Under the pieces are notes generated by a model. It saw only the letters and a program-made list of their open reading frames with translations, was not told the origin of the DNA and did not search any database. DNA of 64,000 nt, taken from the NCBI RefSeq assembly GCF_009834545.1, contig NZ_CP019427.1, positions 4,284,001 to 4,348,000 on the forward strand, written 5' to 3'. This DNA comes from Pseudomonas sp. S04. Lineage in GTDB: Bacteria > Pseudomonadota > Gammaproteobacteria > Pseudomonadales > Pseudomonadaceae. The translations under genes were made by a program, and so were the position numbers. Below are positions 50,452 to 59,578 of the stretch, piece by piece (position 1 is the stretch's first letter; the number at the start of each line of letters is the position of its first letter).

Positions 50452-52911
50452 ATGCCCGCACCACACGGACTCCACCCACTGGCCAAGGCCCTGCTGATCC
50501 GCCATTCCTTTCGTCCACGGCTGCCGACCCTGTGCGCCCTGGCACTGACCGCGCCGCTGATCGGCCAGGCCCAGGCGCAAGTGGTCGAGGTCAACATCCA
50601 GGCCCAGCCACTGGGTAGCGCGCTGCAGGAGTTCGGTCGCCAGACCAACCTGCAAGTGCTGTACAGCCCGGACGATGTCGCCGGCCTGCGCAGCACCGCG
50701 ATCAAGGGCAGCCTGGATTCCAACGCGGCAATCGCCCAGTTGCTGCAAGGCACCGGCATCAACTACAGCGTCCAGGGCAATACCTTGACCCTGCGCACCC
50801 GCAGCAGCGCGAACTCCGTGGACCTGGACCCGACCAACATTTCTGCGACCCAGGAATCGGCATGGGGCCCGGTTGCCGGGATTGTGGCCAAGCGCAGCGG
50901 CACCGGGACCAAAACCGATACACCGCTGAATGAAATCCCGCAGACCGTCAACGTGGTCACCGCCGACGAAGTCAAATCCCGTGGCGCGCAGACCGTCACC
51001 GAAGCGCTGCGCTATACCGCGGGCGTGACCGGCGGCGGTTTCTCCGACCGCGTGGGGATTTTCGACGAGCCGACCTCCCGCGGTTTCACCCCGACCCCGG
51101 TGTACCTCGACGGCCTGCACCTGCCCTACGGCGGCGGCAGCACCGGCGGCTCGCTGCAGATCGACCCCTACACCCTGGAGCGCATCGAAGTTCTCAAGGG
51201 GCCGGCCTCGGTGCTCTACGGACAAAACCAGCCAGGCGGGATCGTCAACCTGGTGGGCAAGCGCCCGACCGCCACGCCGCTGCATGAAGTGGTCCTGGGC
51301 ACCGGCAGTTACGACCGCAAGTACGGCGCCTTCGACTTCGCCGGCCCGATCGACGACCAGGGCGAGTTGCTCTATCGCCTGACCGGCCTGGCCAGTGACG
51401 CTAACTCGAACATCGACTACGCCGACACCAACCGCATGCTGCTGGCGCCGAGCCTGACCTGGCTGCCGAACGAGCGCACCAGCGTGACGCTGTTCGCCCA
51501 GTACCAGAAAGACCGCGACACCCCGGAAGCCCAGGGCCTGCCGGCAGAAGGCACGGTGTTCAAGAGCCCCAATGGCAAGATCAGCCGCGACCTGTTCCTC
51601 GGTGAGCCAGGCCTGAACAAATACGACCGCGAGCAATTTGTGGTCGGCTATGACGCGGCCTACGAACTCAACGACATCTGGACCCTCAAGCAACGCACCA
51701 GCTACGCCTACGTGGATGACCAGTACGTCGCGCCGCTGCACGGCTACTCCTACATTCCCAACCCGGCCACCGGCGTTGACGACAACCGCTACCAGAAACG
51801 CTTCGGCGTGGACTGGTCGCAGACCAACAAGGTCTACGGCATCGATAGCACCGCCCAGGCCAAGTTCAAGACCAGTGAGCTCGACCACACCGTACTGCTG
51901 GGCGTGGACTACTACCACTTCAACACCAAGTTCCTCGGCCTGTACGACCGCAACGGCCCGGCCATCGACCTGTTCAACCCGGTCTATGGCAGCGAGTTCA
52001 CCTTCAGCCAACCGTACCGCTGGGACAACACCGTCAAGCAGACCGGCCTGTACGTGCAGGACCAGATGCGGTGGGACAAGTGGTTCCTGACCCTCGGTGG
52101 GCGTTATGACTACGCCACCACCGAAAACACCCAGCCAGGCAGCACCATGGCTGACACCAAGTCCACGGATGAGAAGTTCACCGGCCGGGCCGGCTTTGGC
52201 TACCTGTTCGAGAACGGCCTGACGCCCTACGTCAGCTACGCCGAATCGTTCCTGCCGCAAACCGGCGTGGACATGAATGAAAAAGCCTTCAAGCCAACCG
52301 AAGGCAAGCAGTATGAAGTGGGCGTCAAGTACGAGCCCACTGCGATCGATGGCTTCATCCAGTTGTCGGTGTACCAGATCGACCAGGAGAATATGCTGAC
52401 CAACGACCTCGACAACCCGGGCTTCAGTATCCAGAGCGGCGCGGTGCGCTCGCGCGGCGTGGAGCTGGAAGGCAAGGTCAACGTCACCCAGAACCTGCGC
52501 GTGTTGGGTTCGGTGTCGCGCAACCAGATCAAGTGGCAGAGCACCAACGATGGTCGCGAGGGTCGTACCCTGGCCATGAGCCCACCGCTGAACGCCTCGG
52601 CATGGGTTGACTACAGCTTCGACCACAGCGCCCTCGCCGGTCTCGGCGCTGGCCTGGGCGTGCGTTACGTGCGCAGCAGCTACGGATCGGACTACGAGGA
52701 AGATTCGTTCCAGATTCCGTCCTACACCGTGTACGACGGCATGCTCTCCTACGACCTGGAAAAATCGCCCCTGCGGGTCAATGGCGTGAAGGTCAAACTG
52801 AACCTGGAAAACATCGAAGACAAGAAATACGTCGCCGCCTGCAACAGCACCCTGGACTGTTACTACGGCGAAGGTCGCACCGTCACGGCGGACATGACCT
52901 ACAACTTTTAA
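50452..52911 (+). CDS. TonB-dependent siderophore receptor with signalling domain
   Basis: An 819-residue outer-membrane receptor. After the signal peptide (ending AQAQ) there is an STN signalling domain (about 48-100; VNIQAQPLGSALQEFGRQTN). Then come the plug (TPLNEIPQTVNVVTADEVKS, IEVLKGPASVLYGQNQPGG) and a 22-strand barrel ending in VTADMTYNF. The C-terminal CNSTLDCYYGEGR loop is typical of FhuA/FoxA/FiuA hydroxamate receptors, so ferrichrome- or ferrioxamine-like xenosiderophores are more likely than pyoverdine. The ATG at 50452 is favoured over the upstream TTG at 50434. The STN domain implies control by an ECF sigma factor. Confidence 0.9.
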   Translation: MPAPHGLHPLAKALLIRHSFRPRLPTLCALALTAPLIGQAQAQVVEVNIQAQPLGSALQEFGRQTNLQVLYSPDDVAGLRSTAIKGSLDSNAAIAQLLQGTGINYSVQGNTLTLRTRSSANSVDLDPTNISATQESAWGPVAGIVAKRSGTGTKTDTPLNEIPQTVNVVTADEVKSRGAQTVTEALRYTAGVTGGGFSDRVGIFDEPTSRGFTPTPVYLDGLHLPYGGGSTGGSLQIDPYTLERIEVLKGPASVLYGQNQPGGIVNLVGKRPTATPLHEVVLGTGSYDRKYGAFDFAGPIDDQGELLYRLTGLASDANSNIDYADTNRMLLAPSLTWLPNERTSVTLFAQYQKDRDTPEAQGLPAEGTVFKSPNGKISRDLFLGEPGLNKYDREQFVVGYDAAYELNDIWTLKQRTSYAYVDDQYVAPLHGYSYIPNPATGVDDNRYQKRFGVDWSQTNKVYGIDSTAQAKFKTSELDHTVLLGVDYYHFNTKFLGLYDRNGPAIDLFNPVYGSEFTFSQPYRWDNTVKQTGLYVQDQMRWDKWFLTLGGRYDYATTENTQPGSTMADTKSTDEKFTGRAGFGYLFENGLTPYVSYAESFLPQTGVDMNEKAFKPTEGKQYEVGVKYEPTAIDGFIQLSVYQIDQENMLTNDLDNPGFSIQSGAVRSRGVELEGKVNVTQNLRVLGSVSRNQIKWQSTNDGREGRTLAMSPPLNASAWVDYSFDHSALAGLGAGLGVRYVRSSYGSDYEEDSFQIPSYTVYDGMLSYDLEKSPLRVNGVKVKLNLENIEDKKYVAACNSTLDCYYGEGRTVTADMTYNF

Positions 52912-52923
52912 ACCGGCAACCGC

Positions 52924-52962
52924 AAACGCCGCTGCCCCAGGAATGGGCCAGCGGCGTTTTTG
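52924..52962 (+). terminator. Rho-independent terminator of the TonB receptor gene
   Basis: AAACGCCGCTG (52924-52934) pairs with CAGCGGCGTTT (52949-52959) and is followed by a T-run. It follows the receptor stop by about a dozen bases. Confidence 0.9.
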
Positions 52963-52994
52963 TTATGGGAGCCATGCAGGCCAAGCAGTCCTGA

Positions 52995-54170
52995 TCACGC
53001 AGGCAAGCGACGATAGCTCTGGACTGCCGCCCCCAGCACCACCGCCCCCGCGACAATCGCCAGCCAGAATCCACTGCGCGCGCCAAAGGCGTCCACCAGC
53101 CAGCCGGAACCGGCGGCGCCGATGGCCACGCCGATGCTCAGGCCGGTCACCAGCCAGGTCAGGCCCTCGGTGAGCTTGGCCGGCGGCACGATGCGTTCGA
53201 CCAGGGCCATGGCGACAATCAGGGTCGGGGCAAAAAACAGCCCGGCGATGAATACCGTCAGTGCCAGCCCGACAATGTTGCTCGCCAGCAGCAACGGCAG
53301 CGTGGTCAGCGCCGTCGCCACCCCGCCATAGAGGAACAGGCGCGGCAGCGGCACCTCGGTTTTCAGCGCACCAAATGCCAGGCCCGCCAGGCAAGAGCCG
53401 ATGGCATACACCGAGAGCACGATGCTCGCCGCCGCCGGCTGCCCTTGCTGTTGGGCGAAGGCCACGCTGACCACGTCGACCACGCCGACGATGGTGCCCA
53501 GGGCGACCATCAGCAGGATCAACCAGCGCACGTGCACCGAGGCGATGGCCGAGCCGGGTTGCGCCTGGTCATGGGGATGCACGCCAGGCTCGGTGCTGCG
53601 CTGCAGGACAAACGCACTGACCCCGATGGCCAACGCCAGCAGTGCCGCCAGCGGCCCGGCCTCGGGAAAGGCCACCACGCACAGCCCCACCGAGAGCGGC
53701 GGGCCGACGATAAAACAGACCTCGTCCAGCACCGACTCCAGGGCGTAGGCGGTCTGCAATTGAGGCTGGCCGCGGTAGATCTCGGTCCAGCGCGCCCGCA
53801 CCATCGCCGACATGCTCGGCATGCAACCGGCCAACGCGGCGAATACAAACAATGTCCAGTGCGGCGCCTGCAAGCGGGTACAAAGCAACAGCAGCAACAG
53901 CGCACCACCGCCAAGCAACGCGGCGATGGGCAACACCCGGCCCTGACCGTAACGGTCGACCAGGCGCGACACCTGGGGAGCACACACCGCCGTGGCCAAG
54001 GCGAAGGTCGCGGCCACGGCACCGGCCAATGCATAACCGCCGTGCAGCTGCGACAACATGGTGATCAGGCCGATGCCGGTCATGGAAATCGGCATGCGCG
54101 CAATCATCCCGGCCAGCACAAAGGCCCGGCTGCCGGGTGCCTTGAACAAGGCCGAATAGGGGTTTGCCAT
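52995..54170 (-). CDS. MFS transporter
   Basis: A 391-residue major facilitator with 12 predicted transmembrane segments. The family loop between helices 2 and 3 appears as SRLVDRYGQGRVLPIAALLG. It begins MANPYSALFKAPGSRAFVLA at the ATG at 54170; upstream reading of 50 codons crosses the operator region. It is divergent from a TetR-family gene with two strong operators between, the usual arrangement for a drug or metabolite exporter. The substrate is unknown. Confidence 0.9.
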   Translation of the reverse strand: MANPYSALFKAPGSRAFVLAGMIARMPISMTGIGLITMLSQLHGGYALAGAVAATFALATAVCAPQVSRLVDRYGQGRVLPIAALLGGGALLLLLLCTRLQAPHWTLFVFAALAGCMPSMSAMVRARWTEIYRGQPQLQTAYALESVLDEVCFIVGPPLSVGLCVVAFPEAGPLAALLALAIGVSAFVLQRSTEPGVHPHDQAQPGSAIASVHVRWLILLMVALGTIVGVVDVVSVAFAQQQGQPAAASIVLSVYAIGSCLAGLAFGALKTEVPLPRLFLYGGVATALTTLPLLLASNIVGLALTVFIAGLFFAPTLIVAMALVERIVPPAKLTEGLTWLVTGLSIGVAIGAAGSGWLVDAFGARSGFWLAIVAGAVVLGAAVQSYRRLPA

Positions 54171-54229
54171 CGGGTTCCATCCTCTTTTGGGGCATGCAAC
54201 TTGCCATAAAGCGTCGACGTGGTAAAAAT

Positions 54230-54246
54230 ACATACGCCGCGTATGT
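54230..54246. promoter_or_regulatory. Operator 1 of the MFS/TetR pair
   Basis: ACATACG-CCG-CGTATGT is a 17-base palindrome with 7-base arms. Its centre lies 31 bases (three helical turns) from the second copy at 54261-54277, so both sites face the same side of the DNA. Confidence 0.8.
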
Positions 54247-54260
54247 ACAAAAGCATGCAA

Positions 54261-54277
54261 ACATACGCACCGTATGT
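54261..54277. promoter_or_regulatory. Operator 2 of the MFS/TetR pair
   Basis: ACATACG-CAC-CGTATGT has arms identical to operator 1. It is 27 bases before the TetR start codon, suited to autorepression, while operator 1 would cover the transporter promoter. Confidence 0.8.
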
Positions 54278-54304
54278 CAAACCGAAAAAACCGTGAGGGA
54301 CACC

Positions 54305-54901
54305 ATGGGCCAGCGACCACGCGCCGAAATGATCGAGCAGACCCGCGCCAAATTGATCAGCAGCGCCCGCCACGCCTTCGCCACCCAGGGCTATGGCGCC
54401 ACCTCAATGGACGACTTGACCGCCGACGTTGGCTTGACGCGTGGCGCGTTGTATCACCATTTTGGCGACAAGAAAGGCTTGCTGGCGGCGGTGGTCGCGC
54501 AGATCGACGGCGAAATGGACGCCCGGCTCGACGCCATCTCAGCCGTTGCCAGCGACCCCTGGAGCGGCTTCTGCCAGCGCTGCACCGCGTACCTGCAGAT
54601 GGCCCAGGAAACCGAGATCCAGCGCATCATGCTGCTCGATGCCCCGGCCGTGCTGGGCGACCTGACACTGTCGCTGCAAATGGACTGCATCGCCACCCTC
54701 ACCCGCCTGCTCGAACAGTTGATGGACCGGCAGACCATCGCTGCCGCCCCACCCCAGGCCCTGGCACGCCTGATCAACGGCAGCCTGGTCCACGCCGCCC
54801 TGTGGATCGCCCGCGATCAAGCTCCCGCCGAACGCCTGGACGAAGCGTTGGCAGCTCTGGAGCTGATGTTGCGCGGCTTGCTGTTAGCACCGCGGACCTG
54901 A
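54305..54901 (+). CDS. TetR-family repressor
   Basis: A 198-residue TetR-type regulator. The helix-turn-helix is in TSMDDLTADVGLTRGALYHHFGDKKG (about residues 34-60; core VGLTRGALYHHFGD). The ligand domain follows, with the segment LLDAPAVLGDL typical of TetR/AcrR members. GAGGG lies six bases before the ATG at 54305; the open frame upstream is not coding. It almost certainly binds the two 17-base palindromes upstream and represses the divergent MFS gene. Confidence 0.92.
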   Translation: MGQRPRAEMIEQTRAKLISSARHAFATQGYGATSMDDLTADVGLTRGALYHHFGDKKGLLAAVVAQIDGEMDARLDAISAVASDPWSGFCQRCTAYLQMAQETEIQRIMLLDAPAVLGDLTLSLQMDCIATLTRLLEQLMDRQTIAAAPPQALARLINGSLVHAALWIARDQAPAERLDEALAALELMLRGLLLAPRT

Positions 54902-54973
54902 CAGTTCTGACAGTAGGCAGGATCGAAACTTTGCGCCACAGTACGAGCGAAACCGGTCACGTGGAGCCAGGCA

Positions 54974-55519
54974 ATGGAAGAGTCGCTGATTCTGGTTGAT
55001 CTGCAAGACCGCGAGATCGGCTCGGCAGGCAAACTCTACGCCCACCAGCAAGGCCTGCTGCACCGGGCCTTCTCGGTGTTCATTTTCGATAGCAACGGCC
55101 GCCTGCTGTTGCAGCAACGAGCCTTGGGCAAGTACCACTCCCAGGGGCTGTGGACCAATACCTGCTGCGGACACCCGCGGCCCGGGGAGCGTACACGTGC
55201 GGCGGCCAGGCGCCGGCTGCACGAGGAAATGGGCCTGCGCTGCCGGCTCACGCCGGTCACCACCCTGCTCTACCACGAGCCGGTGTCAAATCAGCTGATC
55301 GAACACGAGTACGACCATGTATTCGCCGGTATCAGCCGCTGCGCGCCCCTTGCCAACCCCGAGGAAGCCCACGCCTGGCGCTGGCAGAAACTCGCCGACC
55401 TGGATCGCCTCATCGCAGCCAGCCCAGAAATGTTCAGCGTCTGGTTCGTGCGGATCTTTCAGCAGGTTGGCCCCGGCGGATTGCGACGCTGGAAGGAACT
55501 CGCCCAGCGCCAGTGCTGA
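54974..55519 (+). CDS. idi: Isopentenyl-diphosphate isomerase, type I
   Basis: Interconverts isopentenyl and dimethylallyl diphosphate with a metal-assisted Cys/Glu mechanism. The 181-residue protein is a Nudix-fold enzyme with the catalytic cysteine in NTCCGHPRPGE and the glutamate region in LIEHEYDHVF. GGAG lies seven bases before the ATG. Pseudomonas uses the MEP pathway and does not need Idi, so its presence 38 bases before a terpene synthase suggests it tunes prenyl-diphosphate supply for that enzyme. Likely one operon. Confidence 0.95.
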   Translation: MEESLILVDLQDREIGSAGKLYAHQQGLLHRAFSVFIFDSNGRLLLQQRALGKYHSQGLWTNTCCGHPRPGERTRAAARRRLHEEMGLRCRLTPVTTLLYHEPVSNQLIEHEYDHVFAGISRCAPLANPEEAHAWRWQKLADLDRLIAASPEMFSVWFVRIFQQVGPGGLRRWKELAQRQC

Positions 55520-55557
55520 GCAGTGAACAGCGAAAGCTGCCGGTGAGGTAGAACGCC

Positions 55558-56538
55558 ATGAGCCATTCCCTTGATCTTCCCTGGGTGATACCGCCCCTGC
55601 ACTGCCCCGAACCGGTACGGATAAACGAGCCGCTCGGGCAGCAGGTCGACACATTGCTGATCCCCTGGGTCGAGCAAGTCGGCATTTTCGCCGGGCAGAT
55701 GCCGAAATTGCGTGGCGCGCAGTTCGGTCGCTTCGCCATGCTGTGCCATCCGGACACCGACGCACCCGAGCGCCTCTTGCTTTCAGCGCAGTGCATCGCC
55801 GCGCTGTTCGCGGTGGATGACTATTACTGCGATGACGAGCAGTGTGGATCGGTGCCGGAGTTGGTGGGCGCACGCCTGTCCCTGGCATTGGCTGCCCTGG
55901 AGCCTGCGCACCTGAGCTATGAGTTTGCGCCCGATCTGCACCAGGCCCTGAATGCCGACCCCGTGCTCAAGGGGTTACGTGCCTACATGGCGCATGTAGC
56001 GGGGTTCGCCACGCCGGCGCAAGTGGCGAGGGTCCGACACGAGATCATCGCCATGTTCGTGACCATGGGGGCGGAAGCCTCCTGGCGCATGACCAAACAA
56101 CCACCCCGAGTCTGGGAGTACTTGGCCCACCGCCAGGTCAACAGCTTCCTGCCGTGCATGTCGTTGATCGACATCATCGGCGGTTACGAGCTGCCGGCCA
56201 GTGTGTACTCGGCGCCCTTGGTGCGCCGGGTCACCACGCTCGCGGCCAGTGCCACCATCCTGGCCAACGACCTCTATTCCGCCCACAAGGAAAGCCTCAC
56301 CGAGCAGGAGGACTTCAACCTGCCGCGGCTGTTGGCCGCCCAGCAGCACTGCTCGCTAGCCGACGCCATGGGCCTGGCGGCGAAGATCCATGACGACGTC
56401 GTGTATGCCTACGAGGCGGCCGAACAGCGGGTGTTGCCAGGGGCCAGTTGGGAACTCGAGCGATTTCTCGGCGGGGTCAAAGCCTGGGTCGCCGGCAGTC
56501 GCGAGTGGCACCAACGCAGCGGACGCTATCAGGGATGA
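55558..56538 (+). CDS. Class I terpene synthase
   Basis: A 326-residue terpene cyclase. The aspartate-rich motif is DDYYCDDE (Asp87-Asp88), the NSE triad is NDLYSAHKE (Asn237, Ser241, Glu245), a pyrophosphate-sensing arginine is near Arg192, and the C-terminal RY pair is at 323-324. All metal and diphosphate contacts are therefore present. It resembles the bacterial 2-methylisoborneol/2-methylenebornane synthase group, for which a P. fluorescens Pf0-1 member is known to act on 2-methyl-GPP. No methyltransferase is adjacent here. It is probably cotranscribed with idi. The product is unknown. Confidence 0.9.
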   Translation: MSHSLDLPWVIPPLHCPEPVRINEPLGQQVDTLLIPWVEQVGIFAGQMPKLRGAQFGRFAMLCHPDTDAPERLLLSAQCIAALFAVDDYYCDDEQCGSVPELVGARLSLALAALEPAHLSYEFAPDLHQALNADPVLKGLRAYMAHVAGFATPAQVARVRHEIIAMFVTMGAEASWRMTKQPPRVWEYLAHRQVNSFLPCMSLIDIIGGYELPASVYSAPLVRRVTTLAASATILANDLYSAHKESLTEQEDFNLPRLLAAQQHCSLADAMGLAAKIHDDVVYAYEAAEQRVLPGASWELERFLGGVKAWVAGSREWHQRSGRYQG

Positions 56539-56646
56539 ACGACGAGCGCAGCGGCGACCCCAACGCAAATAAACCGACCTGAACCTGAACTCCCCCGCCT
56601 TTGCGTCAGTCTGCTGAATACGCTCTTTGTGCGAGGCTGACTGGAC

Positions 56647-58473
56647 ATGGCTGATCATCGTGACGAACGCCAAAGCGCGATCGACGCCCACGGCATCATT
56701 GGCGACCTGCGCAGTGCCGCGCTGGTCAACGACAAGGGCAGCGTGGATTTCTTCTGCTGGCCGGAGTTCGACAGCCCGTCGATCTTCTGTTCGTTGCTGG
56801 ACACCCCCAAGGCGGGGATTTTTCAGCTGGCCCCCGACCTGCCGGACGCGCGCCGCGAACAGATCTACCTGCCTGACACCAACGTGCTGCAAACCCGCTG
56901 GCTGAGCGCCCGGGCGGTGGTGGAAATCACCGACCTGCTGGTCATCGGCGACAGTGAAGATGACCTGCCGTTGCTGATTCGCCGGGTGCGCATGGTCAGC
57001 GGCAGCGCCACCTTCGACCTGCATTGCGCGGTGCGCCACGACTACGCGCGCGCCGCCACCACGGCACGGGAGGACGGGCCGGACATCTGCTTCGAAGCCC
57101 CGCAACAGCCAAGTCTGCGCCTGCGCGCCAGCCAGCCCCTGCAGCTAGTAGACAACGCCGCCAGCGCCCGCTTCGAGTTGCAGCAGGAGCAGAGCGCCGA
57201 GTTCGTCCTCGGCGCCCTCGACGACCCGCGCTGGCAGGCCGACAACACTGACCTGTGCCTGCAGCGGACCGTAAAGTTCTGGCGCGACTGGATCGGCAAA
57301 TCCACCTACCGCGGACGCTGGCGGGAGATGGTCAACCGCTCGGCGCTGGCATTGAAGTTACTGACCTCACGCAAGCACGGCGCAATCCTCGCCGCCGCCA
57401 CCTTCGGCCTGCCGGAGACCCCGGGCGGCATCCGCAACTGGGACTACCGCTACACCTGGATCCGCGACGCCTCGTTCACCGTCTACGCCTTCATGCGCCT
57501 GGGTTTTGTCGAGGAAGCCAACGCCTACATGCGTTGGTTGCGCGGGCGGGTCAGTGACTGTCAGGGCCAGCCGACCCGGCTGAATATTCTGTATGGCATC
57601 GATGGTCGCCAGGAACTCCCGGAGAGCGAACTCAGCCACCTGAGCGGCCACGGCAACGCGCGGCCGGTGCGCATCGGCAACCAGGCCTACGATCAGGTGC
57701 AACTGGATATCTTCGGCGAACTGATGGACGCGGTGTACCTGGTCAACAAGTACGGCGAGGCGATCTCCCATGAGGGCTGGAAACACACGGTGGAAGTGGT
57801 CGATCAGGTGTGCGACACCTGGCAGAGCGAGGATGTCGGCATCTGGGAAATGCGCGGCGAGCAGCACCACTTCCTGCATTCGCGACTGATGTGCTGGGTC
57901 GCACTGGACCGGGCAATCCGCCTGGCCTCGAAACGCTCGCTGCCGGCGCCGTTTGCCCGCTGGGACCAGACCCGCCAGGCAATCTACGCCGACATCTGGG
58001 ACAACTTCTGGAACGCCGAGCGCGGGCACTTCGTGCAGCACCTCGGCGGCACGGCCCTGGATGGCTCGATGCTGTTGATGCCGCTGGTGCGTTTTGTCAG
58101 CGCCAAGGACCCGCGCTGGCTGTCGACCCTGCAAGCGATCCAGAAATCCCTGGTGCGCGACGGCATGGTCTATCGCTACCACAACGACGACAGCCAGATC
58201 GACGGCCTCAGCGGCACCGAAGGCGCGTTTGCCGCGTGCTCGTTCTGGTACGTCGAATGCCTGGCCCGTGCCGGCCAGTTGGACAAGGCCCACCTGGAGT
58301 TCGAACAACTGCTGCGCTACGCCACCCCCCTGGGGCTATACGCCGAAGAGTTCGACAGCCACGCCCGCCACCTGGGTAATACCCCACAGGCCCTGACCCA
58401 CCTGGCGCTGATCAGCGCGGCGTGTTTTCTTGACCGCAAATTGAGTGGGGATGACGGGTACTGGCAGCCGTGA
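56647..58473 (+). CDS. Glycoside hydrolase family 15 protein
   Basis: A 608-residue cytoplasmic GH15 protein (glucoamylase/trehalase-like). The N-terminal beta-domain (1-210; GDLRSAALVNDKGSVDFFCW) precedes an alpha/alpha barrel. The substrate-site block is GGIRNWDYRYTWIRDASFTV, and the general acid and base glutamates are expected in EDVGIWEMRGEQHHFLHSR and in the segment GTEGAFAACSFWYVECL. Bacterial GH15 members of this length hydrolyse trehalose or short alpha-glucans. It follows the terpene synthase by 108 bases and appears unrelated to it. No secretion signal. Confidence 0.9.
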   Translation: MADHRDERQSAIDAHGIIGDLRSAALVNDKGSVDFFCWPEFDSPSIFCSLLDTPKAGIFQLAPDLPDARREQIYLPDTNVLQTRWLSARAVVEITDLLVIGDSEDDLPLLIRRVRMVSGSATFDLHCAVRHDYARAATTAREDGPDICFEAPQQPSLRLRASQPLQLVDNAASARFELQQEQSAEFVLGALDDPRWQADNTDLCLQRTVKFWRDWIGKSTYRGRWREMVNRSALALKLLTSRKHGAILAAATFGLPETPGGIRNWDYRYTWIRDASFTVYAFMRLGFVEEANAYMRWLRGRVSDCQGQPTRLNILYGIDGRQELPESELSHLSGHGNARPVRIGNQAYDQVQLDIFGELMDAVYLVNKYGEAISHEGWKHTVEVVDQVCDTWQSEDVGIWEMRGEQHHFLHSRLMCWVALDRAIRLASKRSLPAPFARWDQTRQAIYADIWDNFWNAERGHFVQHLGGTALDGSMLLMPLVRFVSAKDPRWLSTLQAIQKSLVRDGMVYRYHNDDSQIDGLSGTEGAFAACSFWYVECLARAGQLDKAHLEFEQLLRYATPLGLYAEEFDSHARHLGNTPQALTHLALISAACFLDRKLSGDDGYWQP

Positions 58474-58497
58474 GGGTTTAGGGCGCGCACCCCAAGA

Positions 58498-59472
58498 TCA
58501 AAACACCCGCGAAAACCGCTCCCGATACACCTGCGGCACAACCCCCATGACCCGCAGAAAACCACGCCGCAACGTCTCCTCACTGCCAAACCCACACTGC
58601 ACCGCGATGCGTTTGATCGGCAGCGCAGAATCACTCAACAGCCGGCGCGCAGTTTCCACCCGGATCCTCTCAATGGCACGTGCTGGGGTCTGCCCAGTGT
58701 CGGCGCGGTAGTGGCGGATAAAGCTACGTTCACTCATGCCCGCTTGCAGCGCCAGTGCCGGGATGCCGAGGTCGAGGCTGAGGTTGTCGGCGATCCAGGC
58801 GTGCAGGTCGTCGAAGCGATTGCCCTGCTGTTGCAGGTCCAGGGTCACGCTGAACTGTGCCTGGCCCCCTGGGCGCTTGAGGAACACCACCAGTTGCCGG
58901 GCGACTTCCAGGGCCATCGCGCGCCCCAGGTCGGCCTCCACCAGCGCCAATGACAGATCGATACCGGCTGTCACCCCGGCCGAGGTCCAGACCGGGCCAT
59001 CGTTGATGAAGATTGGGTCGGGCTCAACCTGCAGGCGCGGGTGTTGCCGGGCCAGTTGCTCGCAACGGGTCCAGTGGGTCGCCACTCGCCGCCCATCGAG
59101 CCAGCCGCTGGCCGCCAGCAGAAAAGCCCCGGTGCAGACCGAAGCCACCCGCCGCGAAACCCTCGCCTGCTGGCGCACCCACTCCACCAGCGCGAGGTCC
59201 TGGGCCGCCGCATACACCCCCCAGCCACCGGCGATGATCAGGGTGTCGGAGGCTGTATCCGGCAAGGGTTCGGCGAGCAAGGCCAGACCGGCCGAAGACA
59301 GCACCGCCCCGCCACCCGGGCTGATCACCTGGGGCGCATAGGGCGTCGGCATCCCGCGCTGGGCCGCAACATCATTGGCCGAGGCAAAGACCTGCAGCGG
59401 CCCGGTGACGTCCAGCAGTTGCACCTTGGCGAAGGCCAGCACATGAATGGGTTTCGGTGGAGTGGTGAACAT
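58498..59472 (-). CDS. GlxA-type AraC-family regulator
   Basis: A 324-residue regulator with an N-terminal DJ-1/PfpI-like domain (about 1-180; including SVCTGAFLLAASGWLDGRRV) and a C-terminal AraC helix-turn-helix (about 215-310; IPALALQAGMSERSFIRHYR and the second HTH ending RGFLRVMGVVPQVYRERF). The DJ-1 domain keeps the cysteine in SVCTGAF but probably acts as a sensor. The ATG at 59472 is the likely start. It is divergent from the isonitrile hydratase gene, itself a DJ-1 protein, and is the likely regulator of it. Confidence 0.9.
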   Translation of the reverse strand: MFTTPPKPIHVLAFAKVQLLDVTGPLQVFASANDVAAQRGMPTPYAPQVISPGGGAVLSSAGLALLAEPLPDTASDTLIIAGGWGVYAAAQDLALVEWVRQQARVSRRVASVCTGAFLLAASGWLDGRRVATHWTRCEQLARQHPRLQVEPDPIFINDGPVWTSAGVTAGIDLSLALVEADLGRAMALEVARQLVVFLKRPGGQAQFSVTLDLQQQGNRFDDLHAWIADNLSLDLGIPALALQAGMSERSFIRHYRADTGQTPARAIERIRVETARRLLSDSALPIKRIAVQCGFGSEETLRRGFLRVMGVVPQVYRERFSRVF

Positions 59473-59578
59473 TGGCGTAATTCGAGGGCTGATTGGCGTG
59501 TACGCCAAAGACTAGAAGCCTAGAGTCAAGTCGTCCACCCCTGCCGGGGACGAATTTACCAACCCAGGAGAGAGCGCC

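Noticed and set aside
50422..52626. A 734-codon minus-strand frame opposite the TonB receptor
   Set aside because: The receptor has signal peptide, STN, plug and barrel motifs. The reverse frame shows none and is a by-product of codon bias.
50452..52911. Identification of the receptor as the pyoverdine receptor FpvA
   Set aside because: The C-terminal CNSTLDCYYGEGR loop is of the FhuA/FoxA type and no pyoverdine genes are adjacent, so I left the symbol empty.
54974..58473. GH15 gene as part of the terpene cluster
   Set aside because: It is 108 bases downstream with its own ribosome-binding site and a carbohydrate-acting fold; no functional link to prenyl chemistry is visible.
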